From assembly GCA_018903255.1 (NCBI GenBank), contig JAHIQT010000063.1:1-38273 (forward strand): a DNA stretch of 38,273 bases, given 5' to 3'. This stretch comes from Bacillota bacterium. GTDB taxonomy: Bacteria; Bacillota; Clostridia; Eubacteriales; Eubacteriaceae. The notes under the pieces are model-generated. The model did no database searches. It had not been told where the DNA came from and saw only the letters and a program-made list of their open reading frames with translations. Position 1 is the stretch's first letter, and the number at the start of each line of letters is the position of its first letter. The position numbers and the translations under genes were made by a program. Below are positions 7,886 through 17,743 of the stretch, in pieces.

Positions 7886-9343
7886 CTAGACTTTATTATA
7901 CCGCAGCAGCGGTTTTCGCACTGCTGCGACCTCATCGAGCCGTTTTACCATGCTATCATGAGGTGCTTCCTTTAGAAGCTGCGGATTCGTCTGTGCTTCG
8001 CTGGCAATTTGCTGCATCGCCGCGATAAATTCATCCAGGGTTTCCTTACTTTCGGTCTCGGTCGGTTCAATCATCATCGCTTCTTTGACAATTAAGGGAA
8101 AATAAATCGTCGGCGGATGATAACCGAAATCGATCAGCCGTTTGGCAATATCGAGGGCCGAAACCCCAAACTTCATTTGCTTCTGGGCCGAGAAAACCAC
8201 CTCATGCATACAGATTTTGCCAAAGGGTAGTTCGTAATCACCTTCTAGTCTGGCGCGGATATAATTGGCATTAAGGACGGCAATCTCAGATGCCTCCCGA
8301 AGACCCGCAGCCCCCAAAGACCGGATGTAGGCAAAGGCTTTAACGACTACCCCAAAATTGCCATAGAAGGATTTAACCCGGCCAATCGATAAGGGTCGGT
8401 TATCATCCAGATAATAGCGATCCTCGGCCCGCTCCACCACCGGACCAGGCAAAAATGGAACCAAGTCTTTTTTGACGCCCACCGGACCTGAACCGGGGCC
8501 GCCACCACCATGGGGGGTGCTGAAGGTTTTGTGCAGATTAAGATGAACCACATCAAAGCCCATGTCGCCAGGCCGGGTCTTGCCCATGATGGCATTCATA
8601 TTGGCACCGTCGTAATAGAGCAGGCCGCCCGCCTGATGGACAATCTGGGCTATCTCTGCAATATTTTCTTCAAATAAGCCCAATGTACTGGGGTTGGTAA
8701 GCATCAGTCCGGCAATTTCATCACTCATCACCGCCTTTAGTGACGGAATATCGACACCACCAAATGCATTGGATTTCACTTCAATCACATCAAAACCAAC
8801 CACCGCCGCTGAAGCCGGGTTAGTGCCATGGGATGAATCCGGTACGACAATTTTTTGTCGTTTGCTGTCACCGCGGTTCTGATGATAGGCTTTGATAATC
8901 ATCAGTCCGGCCATCTCGCCATGAGCACCGGCCGCCGGTTGCAGCGATACCCGCTCCATTCCAGTGATTTCTGCCAGCATGATGTCGGTTTGGTATAAAA
9001 CCGCCAGGCAACCCTGAGCCGTTTTTTCGGCTTGGTAGGGGTGCATCCGGGCAAAGCCGCTATATTTGGCGACATCCTCGTTGACTTTGGGGTTATACTT
9101 CATGGTACAGGAACCCAGCGGATAAAAACCGGAATCGACCCCATGATTCATCTTCGATAAGGCCGTAAAATGGCGGACCGTATCGACTTCGCTGACCTCT
9201 GGAAGTTCCGGCAACTGGGCCCTTAAAAAGCCGGCCGGGATGGTGGTGGCAAGCTCCAATTCGGGAACATCACAGACTGGTAAGAGGTCGGTTTTTCGGC
9301 CTGGAACAGATTTTTCAAAAATCAGTGCTTCGCTCTTAATCAC
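7886..9343 (-). CDS. gcvPB: Glycine dehydrogenase (decarboxylating) subunit 2, P-protein beta
   Basis: This is the PLP-binding half of the split glycine decarboxylase, 485 aa. The Schiff-base lysine is in [21 protein letters not shown] (Lys272). It also has the [12 protein letters not shown] and [12 protein letters not shown] substrate and cofactor segments. With GcvPA it transfers the aminomethyl group of glycine to the lipoyl arm of GcvH and releases CO2, or does the reverse during reductive glycine synthesis. The start is GTG, overlapping the gcvPA stop by 8 bp, which suggests translational coupling. The ribosome binding site GGCGGTGA lies within gcvPA. Confidence 0.97.
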   Translation of the reverse strand: MIKSEALIFEKSVPGRKTDLLPVCDVPELELATTIPAGFLRAQLPELPEVSEVDTVRHFTALSKMNHGVDSGFYPLGSCTMKYNPKVNEDVAKYSGFARMHPYQAEKTAQGCLAVLYQTDIMLAEITGMERVSLQPAAGAHGEMAGLMIIKAYHQNRGDSKRQKIVVPDSSHGTNPASAAVVGFDVIEVKSNAFGGVDIPSLKAVMSDEIAGLMLTNPSTLGLFEENIAEIAQIVHQAGGLLYYDGANMNAIMGKTRPGDMGFDVVHLNLHKTFSTPHGGGGPGSGPVGVKKDLVPFLPGPVVERAEDRYYLDDNRPLSIGRVKSFYGNFGVVVKAFAYIRSLGAAGLREASEIAVLNANYIRARLEGDYELPFGKICMHEVVFSAQKQMKFGVSALDIAKRLIDFGYHPPTIYFPLIVKEAMMIEPTETESKETLDEFIAAMQQIASEAQTNPQLLKEAPHDSMVKRLDEVAAVRKPLLRYNKV

Positions 9344-10682
9344 AATAATTCACCGCCTTTTCTACTAAACTATCGATCTCGGTTCGGGTTCGTTTTTCAG
9401 TCACCGCCAGCAACCAGCCGTTTTTTAGCTCAGGGTAGGATTTCTCTAGCTCATAGCCGCCGATAATCTGATCTGAGAGCAACGCATTATTCAGTGCTTC
9501 TATCTCACAGGCGCTACTCACGACAAATTCCTTGAAAAAGGGAGCCGAAAAGGCGGGCGTAAATTTTCCTGATTGGACCAGCTGGTCATGGAGATAGTGG
9601 GCTTTATTAAAGCATAGCTTGGCTACCTCTTTTAAACCCTCCTTACCGAGAACTGTCATATAAATCGTCGCAGCCAAGGCATTTAAGGCCTGGTTGGAGC
9701 AAATGTTAGAGGTAGCCTTGTCCCGACGGATGTGCTGCTCTCTGGTCTGGAGGGTCAGCACAAAGGCCCGCTTGCCATCAAGATCGGTGGTCTGACCAAC
9801 GACCCGGCCTGGCAGCTTTCGCATCAATGCCTTAGAGGTGGCCATAAAACCAAGACCGGGGCCGCCAAAACTAATCGGATTACCTAAACATTGACCGTCC
9901 CCAACGACAATATCGGCCGCCAATTGACCTGGAGATTTTAAGATTGCCAGCGAAATCGGATCGACACTGGCAATCAGCAGCGCCTTATGGTGGTGGGCTA
10001 GTTGGGCGGCCTGACCCAGATCTTCGATAATGCCGAAGAAATTGGGATTCTGGACAATCACCGCCGCGGTTTGATCTGATAAGGCGGCTTCCAGACGGCC
10101 GAAATCGATACTGCCATTGTCGTAGTCAATCTCTTTGACCTCAATGCCCTTGTATCGGGCATAGGTTTTGATGACTTGGCGACTCTCCGGATGAACAGTG
10201 CTGGCAATGAGCACCTGATTTCTTCTGGTATGACTACAGGCCATCGCGACCGCCTCAGCCAGGGCAGTGGCACCGTCATACATCGAGGCATTGGCGATAT
10301 CCATCCCGGTAAGCTCGCAGATCATCGATTGAAACTCGAAGATCGCCTGCAGGGTACCCTGGCTGATTTCTGGCTGATAGGGAGTATAGGCCGTGTAAAA
10401 CTCCTGTCGGGCAGTCAGATTACCGACCACGCTGGGAATGTAATGATCATAGGCGCCAGCTCCCAGAAAACAGCTATAGGCATCCAGGTTGGCATTTTGC
10501 TGTGACAGCTTTTGCATATAACTGGTCAGCTCCATCTCTGATAGGGCTGGCGGTAATTGAAGCTCGCGGTTTAAACGCACGTGTTTTGGAATGTCGGCAA
10601 AAAGTTCTTCTATCGAAGCGATTCCCATCGCTTTGAGCATGGCTTGTTGTTCTTCTTTGGTGTGGGATAAATAGGATGACAC
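9336..10682 (-). CDS. gcvPA: Glycine dehydrogenase (decarboxylating) subunit 1, P-protein alpha
   Basis: This is the alpha half of the two-subunit P-protein typical of Firmicutes and archaea, 448 aa. It is recognisable by the N-terminal [16 protein letters not shown], the [13 protein letters not shown] segment and [20 protein letters not shown] near residue 115. It does not itself carry the PLP lysine. The start is a GTG placed eight bases after GGGGG. A nearby ATG is not as well spaced. The gene lies 32 bases below the gcvT-glyA fusion. Confidence 0.97.
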   Translation of the reverse strand: MSSYLSHTKEEQQAMLKAMGIASIEELFADIPKHVRLNRELQLPPALSEMELTSYMQKLSQQNANLDAYSCFLGAGAYDHYIPSVVGNLTARQEFYTAYTPYQPEISQGTLQAIFEFQSMICELTGMDIANASMYDGATALAEAVAMACSHTRRNQVLIASTVHPESRQVIKTYARYKGIEVKEIDYDNGSIDFGRLEAALSDQTAAVIVQNPNFFGIIEDLGQAAQLAHHHKALLIASVDPISLAILKSPGQLAADIVVGDGQCLGNPISFGGPGLGFMATSKALMRKLPGRVVGQTTDLDGKRAFVLTLQTREQHIRRDKATSNICSNQALNALAATIYMTVLGKEGLKEVAKLCFNKAHYLHDQLVQSGKFTPAFSAPFFKEFVVSSACEIEALNNALLSDQIIGGYELEKSYPELKNGWLLAVTEKRTRTEIDSLVEKAVNYCD

Positions 10683-10714
10683 GCTTTTTTCCCCCTTATA
10701 AACTTATTTTTTAT

Positions 10715-13357
10715 TTAAAACGTATTTTTTAATTTTTCCAGCTGTGCTGCAATGTCTTCATCATCAAAGCAGTATTTAAGACTCGTAAACTGACCTCTGA
10801 GCCGCTTGACATCTTCTTTGACATCTTTATTTCTTAAAATTACATCCGCCATCAAAGACGCGGTTTCGGCAAAGGCTTCTTTGCTAAAACCAAACCGGGT
10901 CATTTCAGCAACCCCGATGCGGATCGCGCCAGAAGCGGTAAAGCCTTCTTCTTCCGGGGTAGCCTGATAATTAATGATAATATTATTATTTTCCAGGCGA
11001 TTGGCCACTTCGGGACCGCTGCCATAACCCACTCGCACCACCACCTGATGGGTCTCCGTATAGGAAATGGCCGGGTCTCCTGCCACTTCCAAACCTTCAT
11101 CTGCCAGACATTTAGCAAAATACTTGGCATTGTCAATGACATTTTTCTGATAAAGATCCTTAAAACAGTTCATTTCATAGCTCGCCATTAGCAGACCCAG
11201 CATCGTTCCTAAATGGTGATTGCTGACGCTGCCGGGGAAGGCTCGGGTTTCGATGGTTTCCCAGAAGCCATACTTATAATCGTCCTTGTCATAATTTCCA
11301 GCGATGACGCCCCGTTGGCTGCCAAAGAAGGTTTTATGGGTTGAACCGGTGACCAGTTCCGCCCCTTCGGCAAAGGGATCCTGGAAATGATCTCCGACCA
11401 GACCAAGGACATGGGCCATATCGTACATGATGATCGAACTGAGCTTTTGTGCATCGACAAATTCCCGGATTTCCCGGACAGGCTCTTTGTGAAGAACCAT
11501 GCTCTTACCAAAAATAATCAGCTCGGGCTTATATTGTTCAATGACTTTTTTGGTTTCTGCTACATCAATCTTGAAGGGGTTGTCCTTTTCCACTGGAAAA
11601 TTGACCACTGCCGTTTTTTCTGTAAGCGGATCGACGGCGATGTAATCGTGGAGGGCACCCATCGGCTGAGCACTTAAATGACCGCCGCGGATAATGTGGT
11701 TATTCATCACATAACCCAATCGTTTGGCATCGACCTTGCGGTTGACCCGATTTTTATAATCCATCAGGGCACTAAAGACCGCGACATTGGCCATCTGCCC
11801 GCTAATCACCCGGGTTTCCACCTCGGCGCAACGCAGATATTTTTTCATTTCTTCCATCAACAGATATTCAATCTCATCAATAAAGGCGGTACCCTGATAA
11901 TAAAACACATCATAATCATAAAATGATTTTGTCTTTTTGTGCTCTGCGTAACGGAAGGAAGGATCCATCACCGACAATAACCGTACCGCCGCAGAATGGG
12001 TCTGCTCAGAGGGGATCAGGTTGATGGTCTCGTGCTGTCTTAAAATGGTATTGTCATAGCTTCTTTCCAGCAGGTTTAGAGCCTTGGTTTCATAATCCCG
12101 GGGACTATCAAATTTACGCTCCACTTCGACCCCATAAAGGATCGGTCTGGCAAAAGGCGGTGCATCGCTTTTCATGTGATAGGGAGCAATCACCGCCGGC
12201 ACCAGCTTACCGCGAATGTCCACCGCTACCCTATCATTTAGTTCCACATCACCGTCAATCAGGGCCAGGCCAATGGCTCGCATGGCTTTCTCGTCGGTGA
12301 TTTTGCTATCCAGCCCGTATCCTTCAGCCTTTAAATAGGGCACCATGGTGGCACTGGTAATCGTGCCGACTTCTTTGCCGTCTTTAAAGACCTTACAACC
12401 AGACCGGGCAATGCCGCGGCCGGTAATGGCAATCGGCCTGACAATCCGAGCCAGATGGGACAGATCTGAAAGCTCCCGTTCCATAATTTTTTTAAAGCCA
12501 ATATATTGATTCGCCAAAGCTTCCCGGCCGATATAGTCACCTTTGACCGCGGCAAAGCTGACTGCAAATTTAGCCAGCGGGCAAGAAAATATCGGGATTT
12601 CATTCCCGTCATTATCAAGCCCCAGTTCATGGCCATATAAAGGCAGACCCGCTTCTAATCTTAAGGTATCGCGGGCACCCAGGCCAATCGCCATGGCACC
12701 CAGTTCAAGCAGTTTTTCCCAGATTGCCGGACCCTGATCGGCCTTAGCAAAAAGTTCAAAGCCCAGCGGTTCACCGGTATAGCCGGTTCGAGCAATGAGT
12801 AAGTCCTCACCTTGATAATCTAAAATTGCCAAAGCATTTTTAATTGGTTCGGTGAGATTCTCACTGCCAGTCAGTTTTTTTAGTACCGTTTTGGAGTCTG
12901 GTCCCTGCAGCGAGATCATCGCAATTTCAGCGGACTGATCAACAATTCGGGCATCAAAGGCGGTAATTTCTTTGTTCAGGTGCTGCCAATCTTTTTCGGC
13001 ATTGGCGGCATTAACCACCAGCAGATAGATGTCTTCATAAAAGCGGTACAAATAAGCATCGTCCAATGCTCCGCCGCCGTTGTTCTGAATCATCGTGTAT
13101 TGAGCCTGAAGCAGATCCAGGGCTAAGACATTGTTGGTTAAGACATGTTGTAAAAAGGCGATCGCTTCCTTGCCGGAGACGATGAATCGCCCCATATGGG
13201 AGACATCAAAGATTCCGGATTTAATGCGGGTATGAATGTGTTCATCGACAATCCCAGCCGGATACTGGATGGGCATTTCCCAGCCCCCAAAATCGACCAG
13301 GCTTGCTCCGGCTTTGACATGATTGTCGTAAAAGAGGGTGCGTTTTAAATTTCCCAT
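10715..13357 (-). CDS. Fused aminomethyltransferase (GcvT) and serine hydroxymethyltransferase (GlyA)
   Basis: One uninterrupted frame of 880 aa holds two enzymes. Residues 1 to about 400 are a complete GcvT: the N-terminus LKRTLFYDNHVKAGASLVDFGGWEMP, DVSHMGRF and a C-terminal beta barrel ending VDIRGKLVPAVIAPYH. It moves the methylene group from H-protein to tetrahydrofolate. Residues about 410-880 are a somewhat divergent SHMT with NLIPSEQ near the start, SGQMANVAV, and the PLP lysine in TGSTHKTFFGSQRG (Lys675). It converts glycine plus methylene-THF to serine. Fusion would place the producer and user of methylene-THF on one chain. The ATG has GGAGATTAAGAA upstream, 22 bases below gcvH. No stop or frameshift sign is seen at the junction. 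Each half is close to stand-alone size. Confidence 0.93.
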   Translation of the reverse strand: MGNLKRTLFYDNHVKAGASLVDFGGWEMPIQYPAGIVDEHIHTRIKSGIFDVSHMGRFIVSGKEAIAFLQHVLTNNVLALDLLQAQYTMIQNNGGGALDDAYLYRFYEDIYLLVVNAANAEKDWQHLNKEITAFDARIVDQSAEIAMISLQGPDSKTVLKKLTGSENLTEPIKNALAILDYQGEDLLIARTGYTGEPLGFELFAKADQGPAIWEKLLELGAMAIGLGARDTLRLEAGLPLYGHELGLDNDGNEIPIFSCPLAKFAVSFAAVKGDYIGREALANQYIGFKKIMERELSDLSHLARIVRPIAITGRGIARSGCKVFKDGKEVGTITSATMVPYLKAEGYGLDSKITDEKAMRAIGLALIDGDVELNDRVAVDIRGKLVPAVIAPYHMKSDAPPFARPILYGVEVERKFDSPRDYETKALNLLERSYDNTILRQHETINLIPSEQTHSAAVRLLSVMDPSFRYAEHKKTKSFYDYDVFYYQGTAFIDEIEYLLMEEMKKYLRCAEVETRVISGQMANVAVFSALMDYKNRVNRKVDAKRLGYVMNNHIIRGGHLSAQPMGALHDYIAVDPLTEKTAVVNFPVEKDNPFKIDVAETKKVIEQYKPELIIFGKSMVLHKEPVREIREFVDAQKLSSIIMYDMAHVLGLVGDHFQDPFAEGAELVTGSTHKTFFGSQRGVIAGNYDKDDYKYGFWETIETRAFPGSVSNHHLGTMLGLLMASYEMNCFKDLYQKNVIDNAKYFAKCLADEGLEVAGDPAISYTETHQVVVRVGYGSGPEVANRLENNNIIINYQATPEEEGFTASGAIRIGVAEMTRFGFSKEAFAETASLMADVILRNKDVKEDVKRLRGQFTSLKYCFDDEDIAAQLEKLKNTF

Positions 13358-13382
13358 TTCTTAATCTCCTGTTTTCTGACTG

Positions 13383-13760
13383 TTAATCCTGACAAATGGT
13401 TTCGTATTCTGTCGCACTCATCAGCTCATCCAGCTCCGCCGGATCATCCATTTCCACACAAACCATCCAATTTTCAAAGGCATCGGCATTGAGCAGTTCT
13501 GGTTCATCAACCAGAGCTTCGTTTATTTTAACAAGGGTACCCGATACTGGTAAGTAGATATCTGAAGCCGCTTTTACCGATTCCACCACCCCAAAGGCTT
13601 CTTCCTTGCCAATTACATCACCAATCTCTGGTAATTCGACAAAGACGATATCACCCAGGGCATGCTGGGCATAATCGGTAATCCCAATGGTGGCCAGGTT
13701 GCCCTCAACTTTTACCCACTCATGATTCTTTGAATACTTTAAACCTTCAACAATTTTCAT
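13383..13760 (-). CDS. gcvH: Glycine cleavage system H protein
   Basis: This is the lipoyl carrier of the glycine cleavage/synthase complex, 125 aa. The sequence follows the family closely: YSKNHEWVKVEG, then ITDYAQHALGDIVFVELPEIG, and the lipoylation site ESVKAASD with Lys63 at the canonical position. The frame opens 13 codons earlier, but the ATG at 13760 follows GGAGGACAAAAAG and gives the family start MKIVEGLKY. It is the first gene after the tandem glycine riboswitch. No lipoate ligase or dihydrolipoamide dehydrogenase is in the window, so those are encoded elsewhere. Confidence 0.97.
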   Translation of the reverse strand: MKIVEGLKYSKNHEWVKVEGNLATIGITDYAQHALGDIVFVELPEIGDVIGKEEAFGVVESVKAASDIYLPVSGTLVKINEALVDEPELLNADAFENWMVCVEMDDPAELDELMSATEYETICQD

Positions 13761-13839
13761 CTTTTTGTCCTCCACTTTGTTTAGTTTCTGTAAAATCAAT
13801 ACCCACTCTGAAATTTACCCATTCCGATTTTTTATAAAC

Positions 13840-13866
13840 AAAAAAACAGAAGGCTTACGCCTTCTG
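13840..13866 (-). terminator. Riboswitch-controlled intrinsic terminator upstream of gcvH
   Basis: Minus-strand arms CAGAAGGC and GCCTTCTG (perfect 8 bp, 4-base loop) are followed by seven Ts. It abuts the closing stem of the second glycine aptamer, so folding of the aptamer can compete with it. This suggests control by transcription attenuation. Confidence 0.85.
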
Positions 13867-14045
13867 CTCTGTTATTAACCTGAGAGTTTCCTTCCATTTC
13901 GGAAGTTGCCCCTTCGGTGCTACGCTTTCCAGAGTTATGTCCGGTTACGGTCCCCTTTACCTGAGATCATCACTGATATGAGCTATTCTATCAATTTAAT
14001 CCTTCGGTGCTGCACTTAAGCAGACTCTCCCGTAGCCATCATCCA
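13867..14045 (-). ncRNA. Tandem glycine riboswitch
   Basis: Read on the minus strand, two glycine aptamers follow each other. The first (about 14035-13942) has GGGAGAGTCTGC, GCACCGAAGGATTAA and ATCTCAGGTAAA...GGAC. The second (about 13937-13867) has AACTCTGGAAAGC, AGCACCGAAGGGGCAA and AAACTCTCAGGTTAA...CAGAGC. The repeated GCACCGAAGG and CTCAGGYWAA blocks are the conserved core of this class. Most known tandem glycine riboswitches turn on gcv operons when glycine is plentiful, and that is the likely behaviour here, with the terminator at 13840-13866 as the output. Confidence 0.95.
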
Positions 14046-14123
14046 TTCGCAACTATTTTATTGTCTTTGGTGCATTTCATCTCGTTTAAATATTTTACAT
14101 TAATATTTTCTTGTGTTTATGTG

Positions 14124-14153
14124 AGTATAACCCTTTCCAATGGGAATTGTCAA
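14124..14153 (-). promoter_or_regulatory. Promoter of the gcv-sda operon
   Basis: The minus strand reads TTGACA, 18 bases, TATACT. The predicted start is near 14117, about 70 bases above the first glycine aptamer, which fits a riboswitch leader. Confidence 0.75.
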
Positions 14154-14185
14154 CTACCGGATCTGTTTTATTAAGAATATTTACC

Positions 14186-16831
14186 TTATTCGCGATTTTT
14201 TAATACAGTCGCATGACTTATTTTTTTAAGCCGCTGCAAGAGTAATGTATTAATGACTAGATATAAAAATAAAATCACACCGTAGACCCCGGCATAGAGC
14301 CACCAGGGAAAGCTCAAATTAAAGCCGACTGCCACATTTGAAACCAGGATCGGGTAGACTTGATCCATCATCCATTTGGCCAGGGGAATGCTGATCACTG
14401 CACCTACTGCAATGACGTAGAAATTACCGTTTATATAAAGCTTTCTGAGTTCCTTAGCCCGATAGCCGAAGATCTTCATTAGGGCAATCGCAAAACTGGA
14501 ACGATCGACCATCACCTGCATCATCAGATACATCACCACCGCCAGCAGGATCAGAGCTACTGTCACCATCGTAACAATCAAAGCGGTCATTTGGCTAATA
14601 AAAACATCGGCACCCTTGACAATATCTTCTCTGGTGGTGACATTGTTAAGTCGTCCGGTTTCCAGATTTAACGGCTGATCGGAAAAGATAATGTTATAAT
14701 AATCGTCAGTTTCACCAAAATACGCGCGCATATCTGCCAAATTCATAAAAACAAAGAGCCCTGATGCGTAGGCTGTCACCCCGTCAACCGTAAAGGCTAC
14801 CAATTTTTCATCATCCTCATCATTCAACACCAGGATATCGCCGACTTCCAGGCCAAATTTCCTGGCCACTGCCGAAGAAATGATAACCTTATTTTGTCCC
14901 TTTGTAACCGCGGCATCAAAATAGGGATTACTGGCATCAATTCCTAAAAGCGTCACATCCAGGTTGTAGCCAAAGACTTCTTTTTTCAGGGTTTTGCCAA
15001 AGGCGGCCACCCCGCCCGCTGGCACCGCTTCGGTGGGATACTTATAGCTATACATGTATTCGAAGCGGGTATCGGCTTTGTTCTCAATGCTGACGTGGCT
15101 ACAGATCGCATAGCAGTTTAGTCCTAACATCATGATCAACAAGGCGATAAACAGACCAAAAACAACCGTCAGGCTGGTCCTGGCCTCCCTGATCATCTGC
15201 CGGATTTGAAAACGCCGGACAAAGCCAAAGCGTTTTAGGGTGATCGTCGCTGCCTGCTGATCGTTTTCCCGATTGGACAACAGATCCAGGACATTTTGGG
15301 AAAGTTTTTTGCGAATCACCAGGGCGTTGACAATAGCGGCCACAACCACCGGCATCACGATCCCGTAGACTAACAGTGGTAGCGAATAAACCGTGGCCAG
15401 GTTGGGAACCGAAAAATAATTTAGCGACTCAGTCATTTGCAGATTAACCCCCCATTGACTGTAGCCGATGGCCGTCCCGATCACGCCACCTAAAAAAGCA
15501 ATGCTTACTGGCAATGTGAGATAGTGTCGCATCAGGTCTTTTTTGGTCACCCCCAAGGCATAAAGAGCCCCAATAACCGGCCGCTCCCGATCAATCGAAT
15601 GAATTACAAAAACAGAGATCATATAGGTAAATAGCATCATCACTATGACCCCGGCAATCAGCCCGGCAATTTTATTGATCACCTGATCATCGGCCGAGGC
15701 CGCTATTCGGGGGTTATTTGCAGCTGTCAAAAAAGTTGTCAGGTTACTCAGATCATTCTTAAAATAAGTATCTGTCAGTGTGTCGGTCTTTTGCTGCAAT
15801 TCACGAATCCCATCTGACATCTCGAGGGCACCCCCGGCAGCCTGGTCTACCCCATTAGTATAGTCCCATAAGCCGTCCTGATAGTTGTCCATTCCCTGCC
15901 GCGTTGCTGCCGAAGCAGTGCCCGTTGCCGCCGCCATGGCAGTGATCGTCTCGGCCATGGTATCGGTCGCCTTTAACAGCTCACCACCAGCATCACTCAG
16001 TTCCGATAATCCTGCTTCCAGATCCTGGGAGCCATCCAGCAACTCCTGAATACCATCCTTAAGATCATCCTTTCTCCCGCCGGTGCGGCTCCAGTAGTCC
16101 TGAAAATAGGGATCGTCAACCGTACTGGGCGCAAAGTTAAAACCCTTTAGCCGTTCTTTTAAGGAGTCATCATCGGTGACGCCGTTTAAGCGATAAGCGT
16201 AAGTGAAGCTTTCTGATTTGATAGCCGATCCTTCTGCCTTCATCATTTCATAATCCGCTGCTACTACAAGCCCATATCCAAAGCTTTCACTTTCTACAAC
16301 ACTGTCAGACAGCTCCTGAAAAACAGCATCATAATCGGGCAAGCTACCGATTCCGGTGATGCTAAAACGATGTCCGGCAATGGTGATTTGTCCGCCCGGT
16401 ATTAGCTGATGTTTTTTTGCATAGTGTTTTTCCAGAAATATTTCGCCTGCTGTTACCGGCATTCTACCGTCGTCAACCGCGGCCAGATTAACTGCTTCCC
16501 GATTCTTAAAAAGCCGTACCAGGCTGTTATTTTGACCATGATAATCAAGATAAAACTGTTTTTCCAGGGTAATCCCCGACTCCGTCAAGTTGTTTTCTTC
16601 TATTTCCGTCAGCGGAACAAATACTGAAAACTGGCCATCTTCGAGATGAAGCATCTGGTTTTTTTGGGCTACCCCGGTAATGACGGTATCAGCCGCCCCG
16701 ACAAAACTGACCACCAGATACATCCCCAACACAATCAAAAAACCCGGTGCCAGATAATAAAAAAGGTTTGCTTTTAAATCGCGAAGTATCCGTCTTCTCA
16801 GTATCTTTTGTATCTTTTGTATCTTTTGCAT
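14186..16831 (-). CDS. ABC transporter permease, FtsX family, large extracellular domain
   Basis: This membrane protein of 881 aa has two FtsX-like modules (YhgE/SalY-type or lipoprotein/peptide exporter class). TM1 is near residues 20-40 (APGFLIVLGMYLVVSF). A large extracytoplasmic region of about 370 residues follows, including a coiled-coil-like stretch rich in DLxxGLSELSDAGGELL repeats. Three TMs then lie near 390-510, a second external domain in the middle, and three C-terminal TMs. The frame extends 37 codons upstream, but the ATG at 16831 follows GGAGG inside the ATPase gene and is one base past its stop (TAAGATG), so it is preferred. Codons 2-10 are a nine-base tandem repeat (QKI units). 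With the adjacent ATPase it should form an exporter or a sensor-type ABC unit, and the substrate is unknown. Confidence 0.88.
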   Translation of the reverse strand: MQKIQKIQKILRRRILRDLKANLFYYLAPGFLIVLGMYLVVSFVGAADTVITGVAQKNQMLHLEDGQFSVFVPLTEIEENNLTESGITLEKQFYLDYHGQNNSLVRLFKNREAVNLAAVDDGRMPVTAGEIFLEKHYAKKHQLIPGGQITIAGHRFSITGIGSLPDYDAVFQELSDSVVESESFGYGLVVAADYEMMKAEGSAIKSESFTYAYRLNGVTDDDSLKERLKGFNFAPSTVDDPYFQDYWSRTGGRKDDLKDGIQELLDGSQDLEAGLSELSDAGGELLKATDTMAETITAMAAATGTASAATRQGMDNYQDGLWDYTNGVDQAAGGALEMSDGIRELQQKTDTLTDTYFKNDLSNLTTFLTAANNPRIAASADDQVINKIAGLIAGVIVMMLFTYMISVFVIHSIDRERPVIGALYALGVTKKDLMRHYLTLPVSIAFLGGVIGTAIGYSQWGVNLQMTESLNYFSVPNLATVYSLPLLVYGIVMPVVVAAIVNALVIRKKLSQNVLDLLSNRENDQQAATITLKRFGFVRRFQIRQMIREARTSLTVVFGLFIALLIMMLGLNCYAICSHVSIENKADTRFEYMYSYKYPTEAVPAGGVAAFGKTLKKEVFGYNLDVTLLGIDASNPYFDAAVTKGQNKVIISSAVARKFGLEVGDILVLNDEDDEKLVAFTVDGVTAYASGLFVFMNLADMRAYFGETDDYYNIIFSDQPLNLETGRLNNVTTREDIVKGADVFISQMTALIVTMVTVALILLAVVMYLMMQVMVDRSSFAIALMKIFGYRAKELRKLYINGNFYVIAVGAVISIPLAKWMMDQVYPILVSNVAVGFNLSFPWWLYAGVYGVILFLYLVINTLLLQRLKKISHATVLKNRE
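16802..16828. repeat. Three 9-bp tandem repeats just inside the permease start
   Basis: The unit TATCTTTTG occurs three times directly after the start codon, encoding repeated Gln-Lys-Ile. Copy changes would keep the frame and only lengthen or shorten the cytoplasmic N-terminus. Confidence 0.8.
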
Positions 16832-16832
16832 C

Positions 16833-17534
16833 TTACAATTCCTCCAAATGTGCCGCCGGAATCCGTTGTTGGTTTTGATAAGTATCCGAAATCGTGCCGT
16901 CCTTAATGGTAATGACCCGGTCAACCATCTCTTTAATGGCATTATTATGGGTGATGATGATCATTGTCGTCCCAAAGGTCTGATTGATTTTTTCCATCAG
17001 GATTAGAATATCTTTTGCCGTCTTGGAATCTAGTGCTCCGGTGGGCTCATCGCACAGCAACAGTTTTGGGTTTTTAACCAAAGCTCTGGCAATCGCACAA
17101 CGCTGCTGCTGGCCACCTGATAACTGGGCAGGAAATTTGTTTTGATGTTCGGTTAAGCCCAAGACCTCAAAAAGCATCGCTATTTCCATCGGTTCTGGCG
17201 ATAAGTAACTGCAAACCTCGACGTTTTCCTTAACGGTCAGATTCGGTACCAGATTATAAAATTGAAAGATAAAGCCCAGATAATCGCGGCGGTAATCCGA
17301 CAAGGCATCCGGTTTTAGTCCGACAATTTCTTTACCATCGACCGTCACACCACCACTGTCTGGCGTATCTAAGCCACCGATACAATTAAGCAGGGTCGAT
17401 TTACCCGAACCACTGGCTCCCTGGATTACACACATTTCGCCTTTTGCGACTGTTGTGGTAATCCCCTTAAGCACCTCCACATAACTGCCGTTTTCACCAA
17501 AGCTTTTCTTTAAATTTTTTATCTCCAGAAACAT
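16833..17534 (-). CDS. ABC transporter ATP-binding protein, MacB/LolD type
   Basis: This nucleotide-binding subunit of 233 aa pairs with the downstream FtsX-type permease. Walker A is [12 protein letters not shown] (about residues 39-50), the Q-loop is IFQFYN, the signature is [15 protein letters not shown], Walker B is [12 protein letters not shown], and the H-loop is IIITHN. The 'DEPTGALD' form and the length are typical of the MacB/LolD/SalX clan. The ATG has GAGGGAAG upstream. Expression is probably controlled by the TetR protein encoded upstream, because a perfect palindrome at 17607-17625 sits in the promoter region. Confidence 0.95.
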   Translation of the reverse strand: MFLEIKNLKKSFGENGSYVEVLKGITTTVAKGEMCVIQGASGSGKSTLLNCIGGLDTPDSGGVTVDGKEIVGLKPDALSDYRRDYLGFIFQFYNLVPNLTVKENVEVCSYLSPEPMEIAMLFEVLGLTEHQNKFPAQLSGGQQQRCAIARALVKNPKLLLCDEPTGALDSKTAKDILILMEKINQTFGTTMIIITHNNAIKEMVDRVITIKDGTISDTYQNQQRIPAAHLEEL

Positions 17535-17548
17535 ATTACTTCCCTCTA

Positions 17549-17592
17549 TTCTTTCTTAGTTCTTTCTTAGTTCTTTTTTAGTTCTTTTTTAG
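17549..17592. repeat. Four 11-bp tandem repeats in the ABC operon leader
   Basis: Two copies of TTCTTTCTTAG are followed by two copies of TTCTTTTTTAG, head to tail. They fill the leader between the TetR-type operator and the ATPase ribosome binding site. The units come in two paired variants, as after stepwise slippage. Confidence 0.85.
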
Positions 17593-17606
17593 CTCATTCT
17601 CGTTCC

Positions 17607-17625
17607 AACATAACACTGTTATGTT
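17607..17625. promoter_or_regulatory. TetR-type operator upstream of the ABC operon
   Basis: The perfect 19-bp palindrome AACATAACACTGTTATGTT is centred on 17616. The core ATAACACTGTTAT is repeated exactly at 18461-18473 ahead of the tetR gene. The shared core points to one repressor binding both sites. The minus-strand TATGTT inside it could be the -10 of the ABC operon. Confidence 0.75.
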
Positions 17626-17743
17626 AGGCTTAAAATTTTTTATTTCTTTAATCGTGCTCACTTTAGCTTTTACCCAGCCATTGATCCTGGCGAAAGATTT
17701 GTACTATACGAAGCTGCGGTAGATCCTAGCTTGTCTTATTTTG

